Source of the DNA: Mytilus trossulus
Taxonomy: Eukaryota; Mollusca; Bivalvia; Mytilida; Mytilidae
DNA length: 64,000 nucleotides
NCBI RefSeq assembly: GCF_036588685.1
Contig: NC_086379.1
Span: forward strand, 19,019,862 to 19,083,861
Direction: 5' to 3'
Positions 11,247-32,005 of this stretch are shown here, piece by piece (positions within the stretch are counted from its first letter, which is position 1; every line of letters starts with the position of its first letter). A program made the translations under genes and the position numbers. Under the pieces are notes generated by a model. That model worked only from the letters and a program-made list of their open reading frames with translations. It was not told where the DNA came from and made no database searches.

Positions 11247-13190
11247 AGAAACATTACGTGAAATTGGTATAGGCGGTTACCGTAAATTAATCTTTTGCTG
11301 AAAAATTCATGGACATAGAAAAATTTTAAATCATGGAAGTATTACGTTGACATCACTTCCAATGTTTAAAAGGTGTTACTATTAAAATCTAATTCGTGTT
11401 GGGACAATCCCCTATTTATTTAAGTCACTTAATTCCATGAACAAATACAAGTCATGGTCCGATGAATATAGCAATTATGCTTATAATTCATAAAAAGGAT
11501 ATTGAAATGAAAATACATAGTTGCTAGGATCATTGCGAAACCTTTGCATTTCATACATAAATTCCATTGCACTGAAAAGTTAACTCTTTTTGGTAAATCA
11601 TATGATTGAAGATCATGTCCCGATGGCGGGGACAATCCTTTCGGGGCAATATCTCCTATCATGGAGTCGACTTAGAATTTTGCCTATTTTTCCGGCATTC
11701 AGTATTTGTAGATTTTACGGTCTTAATGGTATTGTTTGCTGTTATCAACCCAAATTGCTAAAATTGTTAAAAATCCAATCAAAGGGACACAACTCGTTAT
11801 GTTTATAGAAGCTAGTGTAGATTTTGTCCTGCTGATCACATGTATCAATTTCGTAGATTCTCTCTATTAAAATATTCGGCAAACAAAAAACTTCATGTAA
11901 GGGCAACTACATGTACTCCTAAAAGGAGGTTGGTAATTTAGAACATGTTGGCATAAAATATGATGATCTCGTCTCGCAGAACATTTTTTTTTTATTTATC
12001 TATTGAAGTTCAAGTTCAAAATACAGGCAAACTAGTGTGAACATTGTAGTTTAAGGGTATGCATTCAGTATTGACTTATTTGTAAATCATTTTTACTTTA
12101 AAAAACACTTTTTTTTTAAATTTTAGTCGATATCATTTTATGTACGTTCAAACATGAGAAAAGTAGACAAAAGCAAAGATTGTTAACCCCAATGTGAATG
12201 ATGATTTGAGGAAAGATACACCGGTGCTTGAGTGACATAGTTTTCTTTCATTCACAACGAAAGAAACAACAGACAAATTAGCTTTTAGTTACTTGGTTGT
12301 CTATATTGGTGTGTTTCTTATTTAAATTTCAGATGAGTATCACTGTTTTATATGACTGATGAGCAGGACATTGAAATATTTGGCTGCAGTTTATGATTGA
12401 CACATTGTAACATTGTATCGATCTAGTATCAAATGTGTCGTTCTTTTGTTTATTTGTTCAATCAAAATTTTGTCTTTGTTTTTTCAATCATAGAAAACTA
12501 TCATCGGAATTGACAAAGACCACATTTAATATTTATATTTTTAAAATTAAATTAAAAAGTTCAAAATCGCCGGGCTAAAAAAAATCAAAAATTGTGGAGG
12601 AATTCTTCCTGAATTTTCGAGGCGAAAACAACATAGCCTTGTCATTAGAACTAGTTTCTATTCAATATTCTTTTTTATTTTAAATCAATGAGGGTAGTTC
12701 ATATACGGGCAGGCGCTGCTAATAAAAGTTTAAATTTGTCGTTTGTCCTCTTTCGTTGGTTTTTATTTTTATTTCTGTCTGTTTTTCCTTCTTATACCAT
12801 TTTTTCCTTGATTAAATTATGTTTATTTTAATAAGTTTTTAATGCTTTTTATTTTCAATATATTTTCTTTCTGGCGTTTCTTAAAATATTTATATTGTTT
12901 CTATCAGTTTGTTTATTAAATTTATTTCACTTTCATAACTTTTTTTCTCAATCAACCGAAAAAGTTTGTATTTTTACTTTTTTGAGTTTTTTTGTGTTAC
13001 ATATCGGATCAATTTGATACAGGCTGCTGTGACTGTCACACAGTCAAACAACTTAGTATAAATTTGTAATTGTATCATATTACTAAATCTTATGATATCT
13101 TAAACATGTATTAATTATTTCGATAAGTAGCCTATTTGTTGTGATTATGGTGAGAATGTCATAAACCAGATGTTGGAAAACTTTTCAACA
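11247..13190. other. Gene-free upstream region of ZCCHC24
   Basis: No conserved peptide or clear repeat. 13190-13392 is less AT-rich and probably holds the 5' UTR or promoter of ZCCHC24. Confidence 0.35.
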
Positions 13191-13392
13191 GTTGGATCCG
13201 ACATCATGGGGTTACTTATCGTCTGCTGAAACAGACTTGTCGCTCGTAGCAACGGTACCTCCCTCTCTGCCGAATTTAGAAAGTTCAAAGCTGTAATGGA
13301 ACTTGATTGGCAGGCGTGTAATATTTTGGTATTTGATAAGTTGACTCGTTGGCCTCAGACTCCCAGAACAGGGGAACATCGGGGAAGGAAAG

Positions 13393-20321
<6,929 letters not shown>

Positions 20322-20955
20322 CGCTATAAAAAATAGAAACAAAGAAGATATTATAGTTCTTGAGGAAATTGGATTAAATCAACATGTTCAATATAAAAAT
20401 GTGTATGGAATATATGACTTCAGGTATATTTTCATTTTGTTAGTCCACAGTGAACACATTGAAGATGAATTTCATGTATTTATATGATGTTATATGATAG
20501 TATGGTATGTCAGCATATATGTCAGGATCCTGTAGTTCCTTTTGTTTGTCAACCTTCATGAAGCTAATATAAAGATGAGAAAGTTAGATTATAAAAATAA
20601 TATCTAATAACTTACAAATGTTACAAACTCAAGTTAGAATAAAAAATTGGAGACAGGTTTACCCACCTTTCTTTGAAGATCTATTTACATCTAAAAAGGT
20701 GTTGGAAATATATGAGAAGACTAGTACATATAAGTATATTTTTCTTTATAGTTTATAAAAGAAAAAAATGTATTATACATGTGTTTCATTGAAGGAAGTG
20801 ACAAAATAGATGTTTTTTCAAATATAAGTGTGTCAAGTACTATCAGTTCATAAGTTTATGTTGAGAGCTTAAACCTTGATTATATATGCAGTCTGAAATG
20901 ACATAAGTGTGTGTTATACATACATACATACACAGTGCAGTTGTCCTGCCTGTAT

Positions 20956-21176
20956 TACCGTATAGCGGGTTATTTTCGCGGGTGTAAAATTTCGCGATTT
21001 TCATTGAACAAGGTATACGAAATATTTTGGCGGTTATTATTTTGGCGGACTTAAAACTTTTATTAATACCTTTATATGTACACCTTTAATTTGGCGGAAT
21101 TTATTTTCGCGATTTAGTTCTGTCCGCGAAAATAAGCGAAAATTTACACCCCGCGAAAATAACCCGCTATACGGTA
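20956..21176. mobile_element. 221-bp MITE with TA-ended inverted repeats
   Basis: Ends TACCGTATAGCGGGTTATTT and AAATAACCCGCTATACGGTA are complementary, followed by CGCGG/CCGCG. The interior repeats TTTGGCGG and TTCGCG motifs. CpG-rich against an AT-rich background. A TA target duplication suggests Tc1/mariner-type mobilisation. Confidence 0.75.
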
Positions 21177-21833
21177 TCTTCCACTGGACATAAAGCTAAC
21201 AATGATCTATCATATTTTTTAATGGAAAAAGGTATCTGTGGTTGTGTCCAATGATTAAATTCAATGTAAAAATTCAGAAAATATATAGATCTCTTCACAT
21301 GTTATATACTTACTGTAAATTCATAAAGTTTTGTTGATCTTCTTAATGTAGGGACAACAATTTACATAAATTGATGCAATTTAAGGAAAAACTTAGGAAG
21401 TTATTAAAATTTAATACATTAGTTTTAAGCAAATTAATAAGCAGTATTATCCTGTCACTATTTGCTCTATTTGAAAAAATCACAAAATGTATCTGATTTT
21501 ACAGTATCTAAATCATAGGTTTGCAAGATTCTACATGAAAAACACATGTCTGTTTATATTGTTTATGCAACCTACCATCATAATTTTAATTGAACATTTG
21601 TGGTTGTAAAGGTTACAGTCATAGAATGTTTATATTGTTTGCCCTTTGTACTGACAATGTCAAAAATTTCTGAAAAATCCAATTATTCTGTATCCCCTCT
21701 CTTATTTTGATACTAATTGAATATGCATAGGTTATAATCTACAATTACAAAATTTTAGTTGAAATTAAATTCTTAACAAATCATTTTGCGGAACCAATTA
21801 AAACATGATAAATTTTGAGATTCTTTGTCTCTT

Positions 21834-22185
21834 AGTGGCGGATCCAGAGGGGGGTTCCAGGGGTTAGACCCTCCTTTTTTTTGACAATCAATTGATTTGA
21901 ATGAGGACATATAGTTGGAACCACCCTTTATCATGGGTTGAAACCCCCTTTTTTGGACGATCAATACATTTGAATGAGGACATATAGTTGGAACCCCCCT
22001 TTATCATGGGTTGAAACCCCTTGTTTGGACGATCAATACATTTGAATGAGGACATATAGTTGGAACCCCCCTTTATCATGGGTTGAAACCCCCTTTTTTG
22101 GACGATCAATTCATTTCAATGAGGACATATAGTTGGAACCCCCCTTTATCATGGGTTGGGAACCCCCTTTTAAAATGACTAGATC
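21834..22185. repeat. 73-bp tandem repeat inside a GGCGGATCC-type element
   Basis: Units containing GAGGACATATAGTTGGAACC and CCTTTATCATGGGTTG recur with steps of 73, 72 and 73 bp (about 4.5 copies). The left end TGGCGGATCCAGAGGGGGGT links it to the family at 10301, 32178 and 54949. Confidence 0.85.
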
Positions 22186-25100
22186 TGCCCCCCGTCTCTA
22201 TAGACAAGTTAGACTACTGGCCCTGAACTATAAACTGACATGTCTTTTTGTTGTTGTGGCCTTAATGAACCTGGTTGTGAACAGCTGATTAATACTTCAT
22301 ATTATTATCCTACATTGAAATGCAGATGGTTTTAGAATCAGTTTACTATCCATATGGGAATTACATAAACATGTTAAATATGAAGATATATTGCTCAAAG
22401 ATAATTTACATGACTGTGTCTCTGTTTTGTACTGATGTGATGTTGATGTGCAAGTTGGGGGTCCTTGTTAGCAAAAGTTTTTTTTAAAATTTCCAATTAA
22501 GGGGCCAAAAGGGCATAAACATTTGACAATTTGACATGATAATATATATATATATATAGAGAGAGGGTTCAGCCAAGTAATAATTAAATAAATAAGTCAA
22601 GTATATAAAATTCAATACAATCTTGTGATAGTACATGTTATGTCCAAAGTTCAAATAACATAAGAGGACATTAGACATGGAAAATTATTTACAGGTCTAA
22701 TGTTTCACACAGAAGTGTTTTTGAAATTTTACTGATAGCTTTAAAAAAATATTTTAAAATATCATCATTCTACTATTTCATCGAATCTATGATGGACAAA
22801 AAAATCAATTTGCTAACACCTCCCCAAGACTAAACAATAATGTTTTTATCAACTCATCATACAGAATCAGTACAAAACTGTGACAAGTATATATGTGTAT
22901 AAACTGGAAAAGGACCAAACCAAATCACCTTAATATAAGTGATTAGTTACATGGGAAAGTCAACATTCATTATATCACTAGCATTAATACATATGGTGCA
23001 TATATATATTATCTACCCAAAGACTGAGGCTCAGTAGGGGGTAAAAATGTTATAGGGTTCTATTTAGGGGAGTTTTATTGTAATTAAATGTCCTCTACAT
23101 CTCAATCAAAAATTTTCAAAAAAAATATTAAATTGTCTTTTTTTAATGAACTCAATTACATACTCAGTTTATCAAATTAATGGTCTGTATTTGAGGTAAA
23201 AGAAGGTAATGATTTCTTTAAATCTCTAGCTTGCTGATTTACAAGATAAGAAATATTAGTCATAGGCATATAAACATATGTTATATTTAGATGGATAACA
23301 AAGAAAAGTCATCCATTTCAATTTTCTACAGCATCTTTCAGTATGCAGTGAAACTATGTCAGTCTCTTATCTTTAATCAGCAAAAAAATCAAAACAGAAT
23401 GATTTAGGGTGAGGTATCTTGTTGTTTACTTCAATCATCAAAGAATATATAAGCTTCTTTCCACCACTTTAAAAAAAATTATTTTATCTTAAACCTCACT
23501 AAAGTTACCTGGATATATGATTTACCCAAACAAAATATTTTGGTATAGTTATGATATTTGAGGAGATATAATATTGACTAGTTTTGTATTTACATGGGTT
23601 GACCTCAAATGTACGTAAAATGACCTGGGAGGTGCTTTACGATGGATTCACATAATAATTAGGTCATTAACATCATCTGATGAAGAGGATGACTTTCCTA
23701 TGTAACAAAGGGGAATAACTCTAAAGATTCCATCGATATATCAAGAAAGAATTTTTATCTGTAAATTTATGAAATCAGTGATCATGGTTATAATTTGTAA
23801 ATTTATGAGAAAGAAGAGAAGGAAATTTTATAGTATTTTATGTATATCATATATAAGAAATGTCGTATTTTGAATGTATTTTGTGTATATGATGGGAAAA
23901 GATTTTTTTAATATAAAGAGAAGGTGAGAACTATCTTTGTAAATTTTGGTACCATTTGAACATTTTTATACCAAGGAAAAATTTTATTATTATTTATTAA
24001 ATGAAATATAATCTTGAAGGGACTATTTGTATATATTTATAGTTTTTATTTTAAATGTTGAATATTTCAGGTTTTTTGTTGCAAATATTTGTTCTGCTTT
24101 GTTTGTTTTTGCCATTTATATATTATATATATAACCTCAGTTGTGTTGTTTCAAATCATTAAACCAACTTTTTTTCCGATCAACTTTTTGAAAAGTTATA
24201 TGCAATTTCTGTTAAAACATTATTTCATTTAAAATGAATATTTTTTTTTAATATTCTTTCACAAAATTTCAATTCAAGCATTTATTGAACATTTTTCACT
24301 TTTAGCCATGTCTCATTTACGTTCTAGAAAAAAAGTGAAAATACAATGTAAATTTGGCAGCTGGCAAACTAAATTTATGGTCATAAGGGTTAATATTTTG
24401 TTGGAATTTTTTCAGGAAATCAGGTAAACGAGTAATTTTACATAAATATGGGCCTTGGACCTATGAAATTAAATAAATTTAAAACACAATCTCACATGAT
24501 GTTTTTGTTTAAACAAGTTCATTAAAAATTCTTCTGTTTTTGTAGAAAAAATTAATTCAAATGGTTATATTCATTATCAACTTTGTATGTTTTTTTGTAT
24601 ATTCTCATAAAAAAGTATATTTCTATATAATGAGTGTCTGCATGTTTTGTATATATTTGAACTTTTAATATTATTGCCTTTGTGATATGTGTGGTTACAT
24701 TTCATTTAATTGGTTGTCAAACTTAATTTGAAAAAAGATTTTGTTGTTTATTTGTATGTTTTTATAAAGTGGTATTTTTGTTAGGAAAAAAAACCCAAGT
24801 TTAAATCTGTTTCTAAGAGGTTGCAAAGTAAGAAAAAAAGGGACTAGAACAATTGTAATAATTCATATTTACAAAAAAAAATATGTGATATTATAAATAT
24901 GTTAAAAACTAGGTTGTATATTAAAAGTATTCTGGATTGTACAAAGAAATTAATAAACAAAAATTGGATATCAGAATATTGCCTGCTTATTTAAAATTGG
25001 ATATAAATAGGAGTAAAGGGGAAGGGGGGAAGACCCTTTTTCCACTTTCAGTCATTTTGTTACTTTATATTTTAATGAATTTATATTTCATTTGTGGTCA

Positions 25101-25288
25101 TTTTTAATTTATGAAGCATTCTCATGAAACCATTAAAAAAGTATTTATGATTTCTAAATTAATCTGTCTGCAAGAATTAGTCATAATAGTATTTTTTGCC
25201 ATATTTTATCATTCCTGTCTGTCCTTTTATAATAGAAATGAGATTTGTCAGACAGAATCTGATGTCAATGGAATTTATCAATTATTTG

Positions 25289-25557
25289 AAAAGAAAAGTC
25301 TGTGACCTATTGTCTAACCCAAACCAATTCATATTTGTCAATGTTTAAATGTTTAAATTTACAAGTGATGAAATTTTAAAATTTTTGGTTGAAAATACCT
25401 GATTTAATTTGTCAATGAAAGAATGAAAAGAAAAGTCTGTGTGACCTATTGTCTAACCCAAACCAAATCATATTTGTCAATATTTAAATTCACAAGTGAT
25501 GAAATTTTAATAATTTTTGCTGAAAATACCTGATTTAATTTGTCAATGAAAGAATGT
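25289..25557. repeat. 137-bp direct duplication
   Basis: AAAAGAAAAGTCTGTG through TTTGTCAATGAAAGAATG occurs twice with a 137-bp step and about 90% identity. Confidence 0.85.
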
Positions 25558-26067
25558 GCAAACAGTTTTTCTTTTCGTCACATTCTTTAATTAATGAAAA
25601 TGACTGAAAATGTTATTAAAAAATTCACAAGATGCTAGTTGTTTCATCATTGCAATATTTTTCTTTTATAAAAGTTTAAACCATTTTGTGATTTATACGT
25701 TGCATAGATCAGAGATGTTAAATACATGTCATTTTTTTACACATACATGTTTATCTTTTCTTAAGTATCGTTATTTCAGAAAAAGTTTTTTTATAGATGC
25801 ATAATATTTTGCGACTATATCACTTTGTTCATATAAGGTTGTATTTGTATATATATTTGCCTATAATCATGTGTTATTGAGTGTAAACTCTAGTCAGATA
25901 CTCCACAGTGCCAAACTGATGTAAAATACTCTTTACTACTATAATATATTTCATGCATGGTATAGCTTTAGTGTGATACAATAAATTTATCAGAACGACA
26001 CCATTGTTTTGTATTATTCATATTGAGAATATAATAACTTTATTAAGATAGCATGTACTCTAAAATA

Positions 26068-26205
26068 AAATTGAGAATGGAAATGGTGAATGTGTCAAAG
26101 AGACAACAACCTGACCATAGAAAAAAACAACAGCAGAAGGTCACCAACAGGTCTTCAATGTAGCGAGAAATTCCAGCACCCGGAGGCGTCCTTCAGCTTG
26201 TTTCA
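26068..26205 (-). mobile_element. Dispersed repeat family 1, reverse copy
   Basis: AAATTGAGAATGGAAATGGT through CACCCGGAGGCGTCCTTCAGC is the reverse complement of the 7519 copy. Confidence 0.75.
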
Positions 26206-26827
26206 TCCCACCCCTGTCCCTTGTCAGAAATTTCAGTTCACTAGTTGTTGTCATGTTTTTAACATAGCCAATTTTGTGTTGTTCAGAGATCTACATGATC
26301 TATGGTAGTTTCTTTCGAACTTACTGTAATTTCTGAAATTATTGCTGCTATTTATTATGGCAATTGACAAATAATGAAAAAAATGCCAGTTTAATTTCTA
26401 GTATTGATAATTCAAGCAATGGTGACGAAATGTAAATGTGAGACTGAGTTGATATTTTTAGAATGTTTTAACAATTATCCTGTCCCTTTGTTGCCATAAT
26501 AAAAACATGGCAAAATAAATCATAATTAATAGTTTGACCTCAGGGTGATTTACAACTTACCATATGATAGGATTAAGACATTTATATATTGTAATAATTG
26601 CAGTATTGACCAATGTTTTTAACTCTTAAATCTTTTTTGAAAATACCATTCTAGAGAAAAGCCAGAGGAAATTACATTAACTCCAAACACATCTAGACTG
26701 TATGAAAATGTCACAGATTAGGGCACAGTCAAAAAATGTTCACTTAGGTAACTATTGAAGACAGTATGCTGCCCTCACTCTGGGTTAGTTTTGTTATACT
26801 GTTTTCATTGGTGTTTACATTATTGTT

Positions 26828-26960
26828 TAGGGGTCAGCTGAAGCCCTCTTTTGTGTGCTAGATTTTGTGGCTTCTTTCAAGACCCATTGGTGGCTGTGGG
26901 CTGTTTTCTGCTTGATGGTCAGGCTGTTGCTCTTTGACACATTCCCCATTCTTAGTTCTA
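26828..26960 (+). mobile_element. Dispersed repeat family 1, diverged forward copy
   Basis: GTTTAGGGGTCAGCTGAAGC, AAGACCCATTGGTGGCTGTG and CTCTTTGACACATTCCCC in family order. Confidence 0.7.
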
Positions 26961-27104
26961 TACCTAAACTGAGCTTTATCGATGAACCATGAGAATGAGG
27001 TCAGATCAGATGAATCTTACCAGAAATACATGTACACCTTACAGTATGTCCATATACCAAATATTTGGTTGACATGTTACTAAAAGTATTGGAAAAAGAG
27101 ATCA

Positions 27105-27205
27105 TTGCTGAAGGCCGTACAGTGACCTATAATTTTTGTGTCATTTGGTCGCTTGTGGAGAGTTGTCTCATGATGGCAATCATACCACATCTTCTTTTTA
27201 TTTTT
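27105..27205 (-). mobile_element. Dispersed repeat family 2, reverse copy
   Basis: The reverse strand reads GATGTGGTATGATTGCCATC, ATGAGACAACTCTCCACAAG, CGACCAAATGACAC, then ACGGCCTTC. The core equals the 61-bp satellite unit. Confidence 0.65.
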
Positions 27206-27427
27206 ATATAGATATATTATACATTTGTACAACCATGAAAATCTTAATGATGATCATCAATTCAAGAAAAAAGGTCAAGGTAAAGTGATCTCTGTCTGAT
27301 GGATATGTATAGCATTGCAAAGTTTCTACACCTCCAATATACATGGGTAGCTGCCCTATAATTCATAAGTATGAAAATCATGTGATAAAAAAAGCCAAAC
27401 TTTTCCAAGCACCCTGAACCATGAAAT

Positions 27428-29445
27428 AGTTTTTTATACGACCGCAAATTTTGAAAAAATTTTCGTCGTATATTGCTATCACGTTGGCGTCGTCGTCGTC
27501 GTCCGAATACTTTCAGTTTTCGCACTCTAACTTTAGTAAAAGTGAAAAGAAATCTATGAAATTTTAACACAAGGTTTATAACCACAAAAGGAAGGTTGGT
27601 ATTGATTTTGGGAGTTTTGGTCCCAACATTTTAGGAATTAGGGGCCAAAAAGGGCCCAAATAAGCATTTTCTTGGTTTTCGCACTATAACTTTAGTTTAA
27701 GTTTATAGAAATCTATGAAATTTTGACACAAGGTTTATGACCACAAAAGAAAGGTTGGGATTGATTTTGGGAGTTTTGGTTTCAATAGTGTAGGAATTAG
27801 GGGCCAAAAAAGGGCCCAAATAAGCATTATTCTTGGTTTTCGCACAATAACTTTAGTTTAAGTAAATAGAAAATAATGAAATTTATACACAATGTTTATG
27901 ACCACAAAAGGAAGGTTGGTATTGATTTTGGGAGTTTAGGTCCCAACAGTTTAGGAATTAGGGGCCAAAAAGGGACCCAAATAAGCATTTTTCTTGGTTT
28001 TCGCACCATAACTTTAGTATAAGTAAATAGAAATCTATGAAATTTAAACACAAGGTTTATGACCATAAAAGGAAGGTTGGTAATGATTTTGGGAGTTTTG
28101 GTCCAAACAGTTTAGGAATAAGGGGCCCAAAGGGTCCAAAATTAAACTTTGTTTGATTTCATCAAAATTGAATAATTGGGGTTCTTTGATATGCTGAATC
28201 TAACTTTGTATGTAGATTTTTAACTTTTGGTCCCGTTTTCAAATTGGTCTACATTAAGGTCCAAAGGGTCCAAAATTAAACTTCGTTTGATTTTGACAAA
28301 AAATTAATCGGTTGGGTTCTTTGATATGCTGAATCTAAAAATGTACTTAGATTCTTGATTATCGGCCCAGTTTTCAAGTTGGTCCAAATCGGGGTCCAAA
28401 ATTAAACTTTGTTTGATTTCATCAAAAATTGAATAAATGGGGTTCTTTAATATGCCGAATCTAACTGTGTATGTAGATTCCTAATTTTTGGTCTTGTTTT
28501 CAAATTGGTCTACATTAAAGTCCAAAGGGTCCAAAATTAAACTTAGTTTGATTTTAACAAAAATTGAAATCTTGGGGTTCTTTGATATGCTGAATCCAAA
28601 CATGTACTTAGATTTTTGATTCTGGGCCCAGTTTTCAAGTTGGTCCAAATCAGGATCTAAAATTATTATATTAAGTTTTGTGCAATAGCAAGTCTTTTCA
28701 ATTGCACAGTATTGCGCAATGGCAAGAAATATCTTATTGCAAAATATTGTGAAATAGCAATTTTGTTTTTAATTAGAGTTATCTTTCTTTGTCCAGAATA
28801 GTAAGCAAGAAATATCTAATTGTAAGAATTTTTTTTATTTGGAGTTATCTTTCTTTGTCCTGAATCAATCTTTGTTATATATACAATATACAATGTATAT
28901 ATAACAAAGATTGATTATTTTAATTTATCAGTTGGTAGTAAAAAGTGAATATACAATATACAATGTATATTCACTTTTTACTACCAACTGATAAATTAAA
29001 ATAATCTTTACCATTCAGTGATAACAAGCATTTTTTTTACATCTTAATATTTTATGATGTATTTAAATGAGTAGTAATTGTTGCAAACTCCATTAGAAAT
29101 TTTAATTGAGATTAGTTTTGGAATAAGGGAAAGGGGGATGTGATTAAAAAAATTGGGTTCAATTTTCTCATTTGAAATTTCATAAATAAAAAGAAAATTT
29201 CTTCAAACATTTTTTTTAGAGGAATAATATTCAACAGCATAGTGAATTGCTCTAAGAGAAAACAAAATTTTTAATTTCATTAGAACGCATTCATTCTGTG
29301 TCAGAAACCTATGCTGTGTCAACTATTTAATCACAATCCAAATTTAGAGCTGAATCCAGCTTGAATGTTGTGTCCATACTTGCCCCAACCGTTCAGGGTT
29401 CAACCTCTGCGGTCGTATAAAGCTACGCCCTGCGGAGCATCTGGT
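27428..29445 (+). mobile_element. 2.0-kb HINE-like element, copy A
   Basis: The left end TTTTTATACGACCGCAAA is followed by a (GTC)n microsatellite, then ~160-bp and ~120-bp internal tandem repeats. The right subterminal TGCGGTCGTATAAA is followed by the hairpin GCTACGC-CCT-GCGGAGC and ATCTGGTT. No target-site duplication. This layout fits Helentron-associated (HINE) elements; a MITE or foldback origin is the alternative. No Rep/helicase gene. Two adjacent palindromes lie at about 28863-29006. Confidence 0.65.
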
Positions 29446-30986
29446 TTTTAATTAAAATTCCTATGTCACATACTGTATATTCAGAAATTATTGTGAGGCT
29501 TTTATTATTGCGAAAAATACCACAGACTTGTAAACACAATAATTAAAACTCGCATTGTGTAATATTTTATCTGAATTAAACAGGATTTTTCTCAAAATCG
29601 TAAAAATTAAAATCACATTTAACAAAATCGCAATAATAAATGCACCCAATAATTTCTGAAATTACTGTATTCTTGGACTTTCTTTGCAGGCAAAACAATA
29701 ACACACATATTCATTTAATTGTAAATATACAAAATTCAACAATTTATTGCAAAACATGATTATTTTTGGCACATAAAAATACAATATTCTATAACAAAGA
29801 GTATTTGAACAGTTATTGCAAGTTGTCATGACAATGGCAGAAAACAACAATAGAATACATAATGGACTCAAATTTTATATAGAAAAAGAAAAACTTAAAT
29901 GAAGTGTCTAATTATTGCTATTGAAAAGTTTTAGTAATACATTTATAACTTTATTAACACAATTTTATTATTTACTTTTTCTTTGATTTCATGTTAATTT
30001 TAATCACTCTGTTTACTCCAGCGAAAAACTAAATCTGTACAACTCAGTTGAGCGAAACAACCTGTTGAACAATCTAACATGACATTATTGTCTAGATTTA
30101 AGACAAAAACAAAACAATTTTAAAATGAGGCAGTGTCAAATGATGAAGGCAAATTTATATCTTAACAATAACAGACCTTTAAAAGTCTGGAAAAAACAAA
30201 AAACAAAATAGAAAATGCAGCAGGTTTAAGTTAAGTTTTGTTCCTTGGATTTCAAAATTCCCAAATTCTATAAAATGATGTCACCAAGGCGTTTGCAGTC
30301 ATCATTTTAGTATTTCAGATATCCATTGTTACAACCCTGATCTAATCAAAGATGATTTGTGAAACTGCTATTTTTTGTCAAATATGCAGACTGGGTTTTC
30401 GCATTAACTAAGTAAAAAACACAACTGCACTTTAATAATGGAAAGTCTATATTATTATATCAATAAAAATAACATAACCGTGATTGAAGATTCCCCACCC
30501 CCTGAAATAAAAGAGCAACCATAGTTCTTAACATTTAAAACAACACAACATGTCATTAACGAGTGATGTATCGGCAGCCCATGTTTTAAAAATATTTCTT
30601 AATTAAAAGAAAATAACTAAAAGATAATTTTAAAACAAAGATGTAACATTAAAATCAAGTTTGAGGGAATTCTGCAAAGAAAGTGATTTTCCTCATAATC
30701 TGGAATGACTCCTCTGGTTTAGGACTTTAATCTGAAAAGAAAGATAGAAACAATTTAAAAGCAGTTAGCAAGAACAAAATGTATATGTATCCACATATAA
30801 ACTGCTGGTCTTATGTTTAAAAGTGAAAACCTCAAAGATTAAAGTGGTTGAAGGCTGTGGTACATCAATCTAAAAAAAAATATTAAAAAAACTTCATGAT
30901 TGTAGTAAAATATTTTGATATCCAACAAAAGAGTTGGAGTAAATATCTATGACTTCGGAAAATTTAAGTGTAAAAATAGAGATTAA
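29446..30986. other. Gene-free interval between elements
   Basis: AT-rich and without a recognised peptide. A stretch near 29470-29660 has scattered inverted AAATTATTG / CAATAATTT motifs and may be a worn inverted-repeat element. Confidence 0.35.
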
Positions 30987-31237
30987 AACAAGAATGCCCC
31001 ATCTGCACTATCATTTTCCATGTTCAGTGGACCGTGAAAATGGGGTAAAAACTCCAATTTGGCATTAAAATTAGAAAGATCACATCATAAGGACAATATG
31101 TACTAAGTTTCAATTTGATTAGACTTCAACTTCATAAAAAACTACCTCAACCAAAAACTTTACCCTGAAGCAGGACAGGCAGACCAACGAATGGACGCAC
31201 AGACCAGAAAACATAATGCCCATAAATGGGGCATAAA
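30987..31237 (-). mobile_element. HINE-like AACAAGAATGCCCC element
   Basis: Begins AACAAGAATGCCCC and ends TGGGGCATAAAAAA. The interior TTTCCATGTTCAGTGGACCG and GACCAGAAAACATAATGCCC are shared with 55435-55892. Confidence 0.6.
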
Positions 31238-31899
31238 AAACAACACAAAAATATAAAAATTAATAAAAAAAAACCTGGAGTTTTGGTTTACTAAGCACAG
31301 TACTGTCAGACACATGTAATTCCAACAGCAACAATTCTGTCAAAAAGTTACATAAATAAGATAAAATGTGGCCATTACTGGAGTAAGTCACCCAGCCTTT
31401 ATCACCACCCTGTCTCTCCAAATTATCATCTGAGACATCTGGATAAACAGTCTGTATACAATATCTGTCACTGACATGGGAGTCTGGTAATTATCCATAA
31501 CAAGATAAATGCAGTTTGTTTCTCAACATGTGACCTCTGGGAAGAGGTGTTATATCAAGTGTGTGTTATGATATTTTTAAGGGAGAGGATATTGCTTATG
31601 TTGTTATAACTTGTGTTCAATCCCTTTTTGCTACTTTTGCAAATACAATGTTTAAAAAAAAAATAAAAAAAAAAAAAATGCCTGATATTTCTATAGAAAT
31701 ATATATATTGTTTGGGACTTTAGGTGCATATTTCTAAGAGCGGTCACAGTGGCACAAAATGAAGATTCAAGCAAATTTGATATTTTTGATCAATGAGTGA
31801 TACATGTATTTGCTATAAAGATAAAAAACCTCATTCAAAATTCTGAACATATAACAAGTCTGTAAATACTTTATAGATATTGTTGTCAAATATACATTA
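31238..31899. other. Gene-free interval
   Basis: No recognised feature apart from poly-A runs near 31650. Confidence 0.35.
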
Positions 31900-32005
31900 T
31901 GCAGTATTGTTGACGGCCCAGTTACCTATAGTTGCTATTTTCTGGGTCATTTGGTCTCTGGTGAAGAGTTGTCTCATTAGCAATCATACCACATCTTCTT
32001 ATTTA
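31900..32005 (-). mobile_element. Dispersed repeat family 2, reverse copy
   Basis: The reverse strand reads GATGTGGTATGATTGCTAAT, GAGACAACTCTTCACCAGAG, ACCAAATGACCC, nearly identical to the 61-bp satellite core. Confidence 0.7.

Larger units (their letters stand above)
20322..26060. other. Probable ZCCHC24 3' UTR and downstream intergenic region
   Basis: No coding potential recognised. It is strongly AT-rich with many AATAAA hexamers, so the transcript end cannot be placed. Vertebrate ZCCHC24 has a long 3' UTR. It contains the repeats listed separately. Confidence 0.35.

Noticed and set aside
27262..27585. Arginine-rich peptide (GRRRRRQRDSN), also at 35341-35601
   Set aside because: Translation of the (GTC)n/(GAC)n microsatellite at the 5' end of the HINE-like element.
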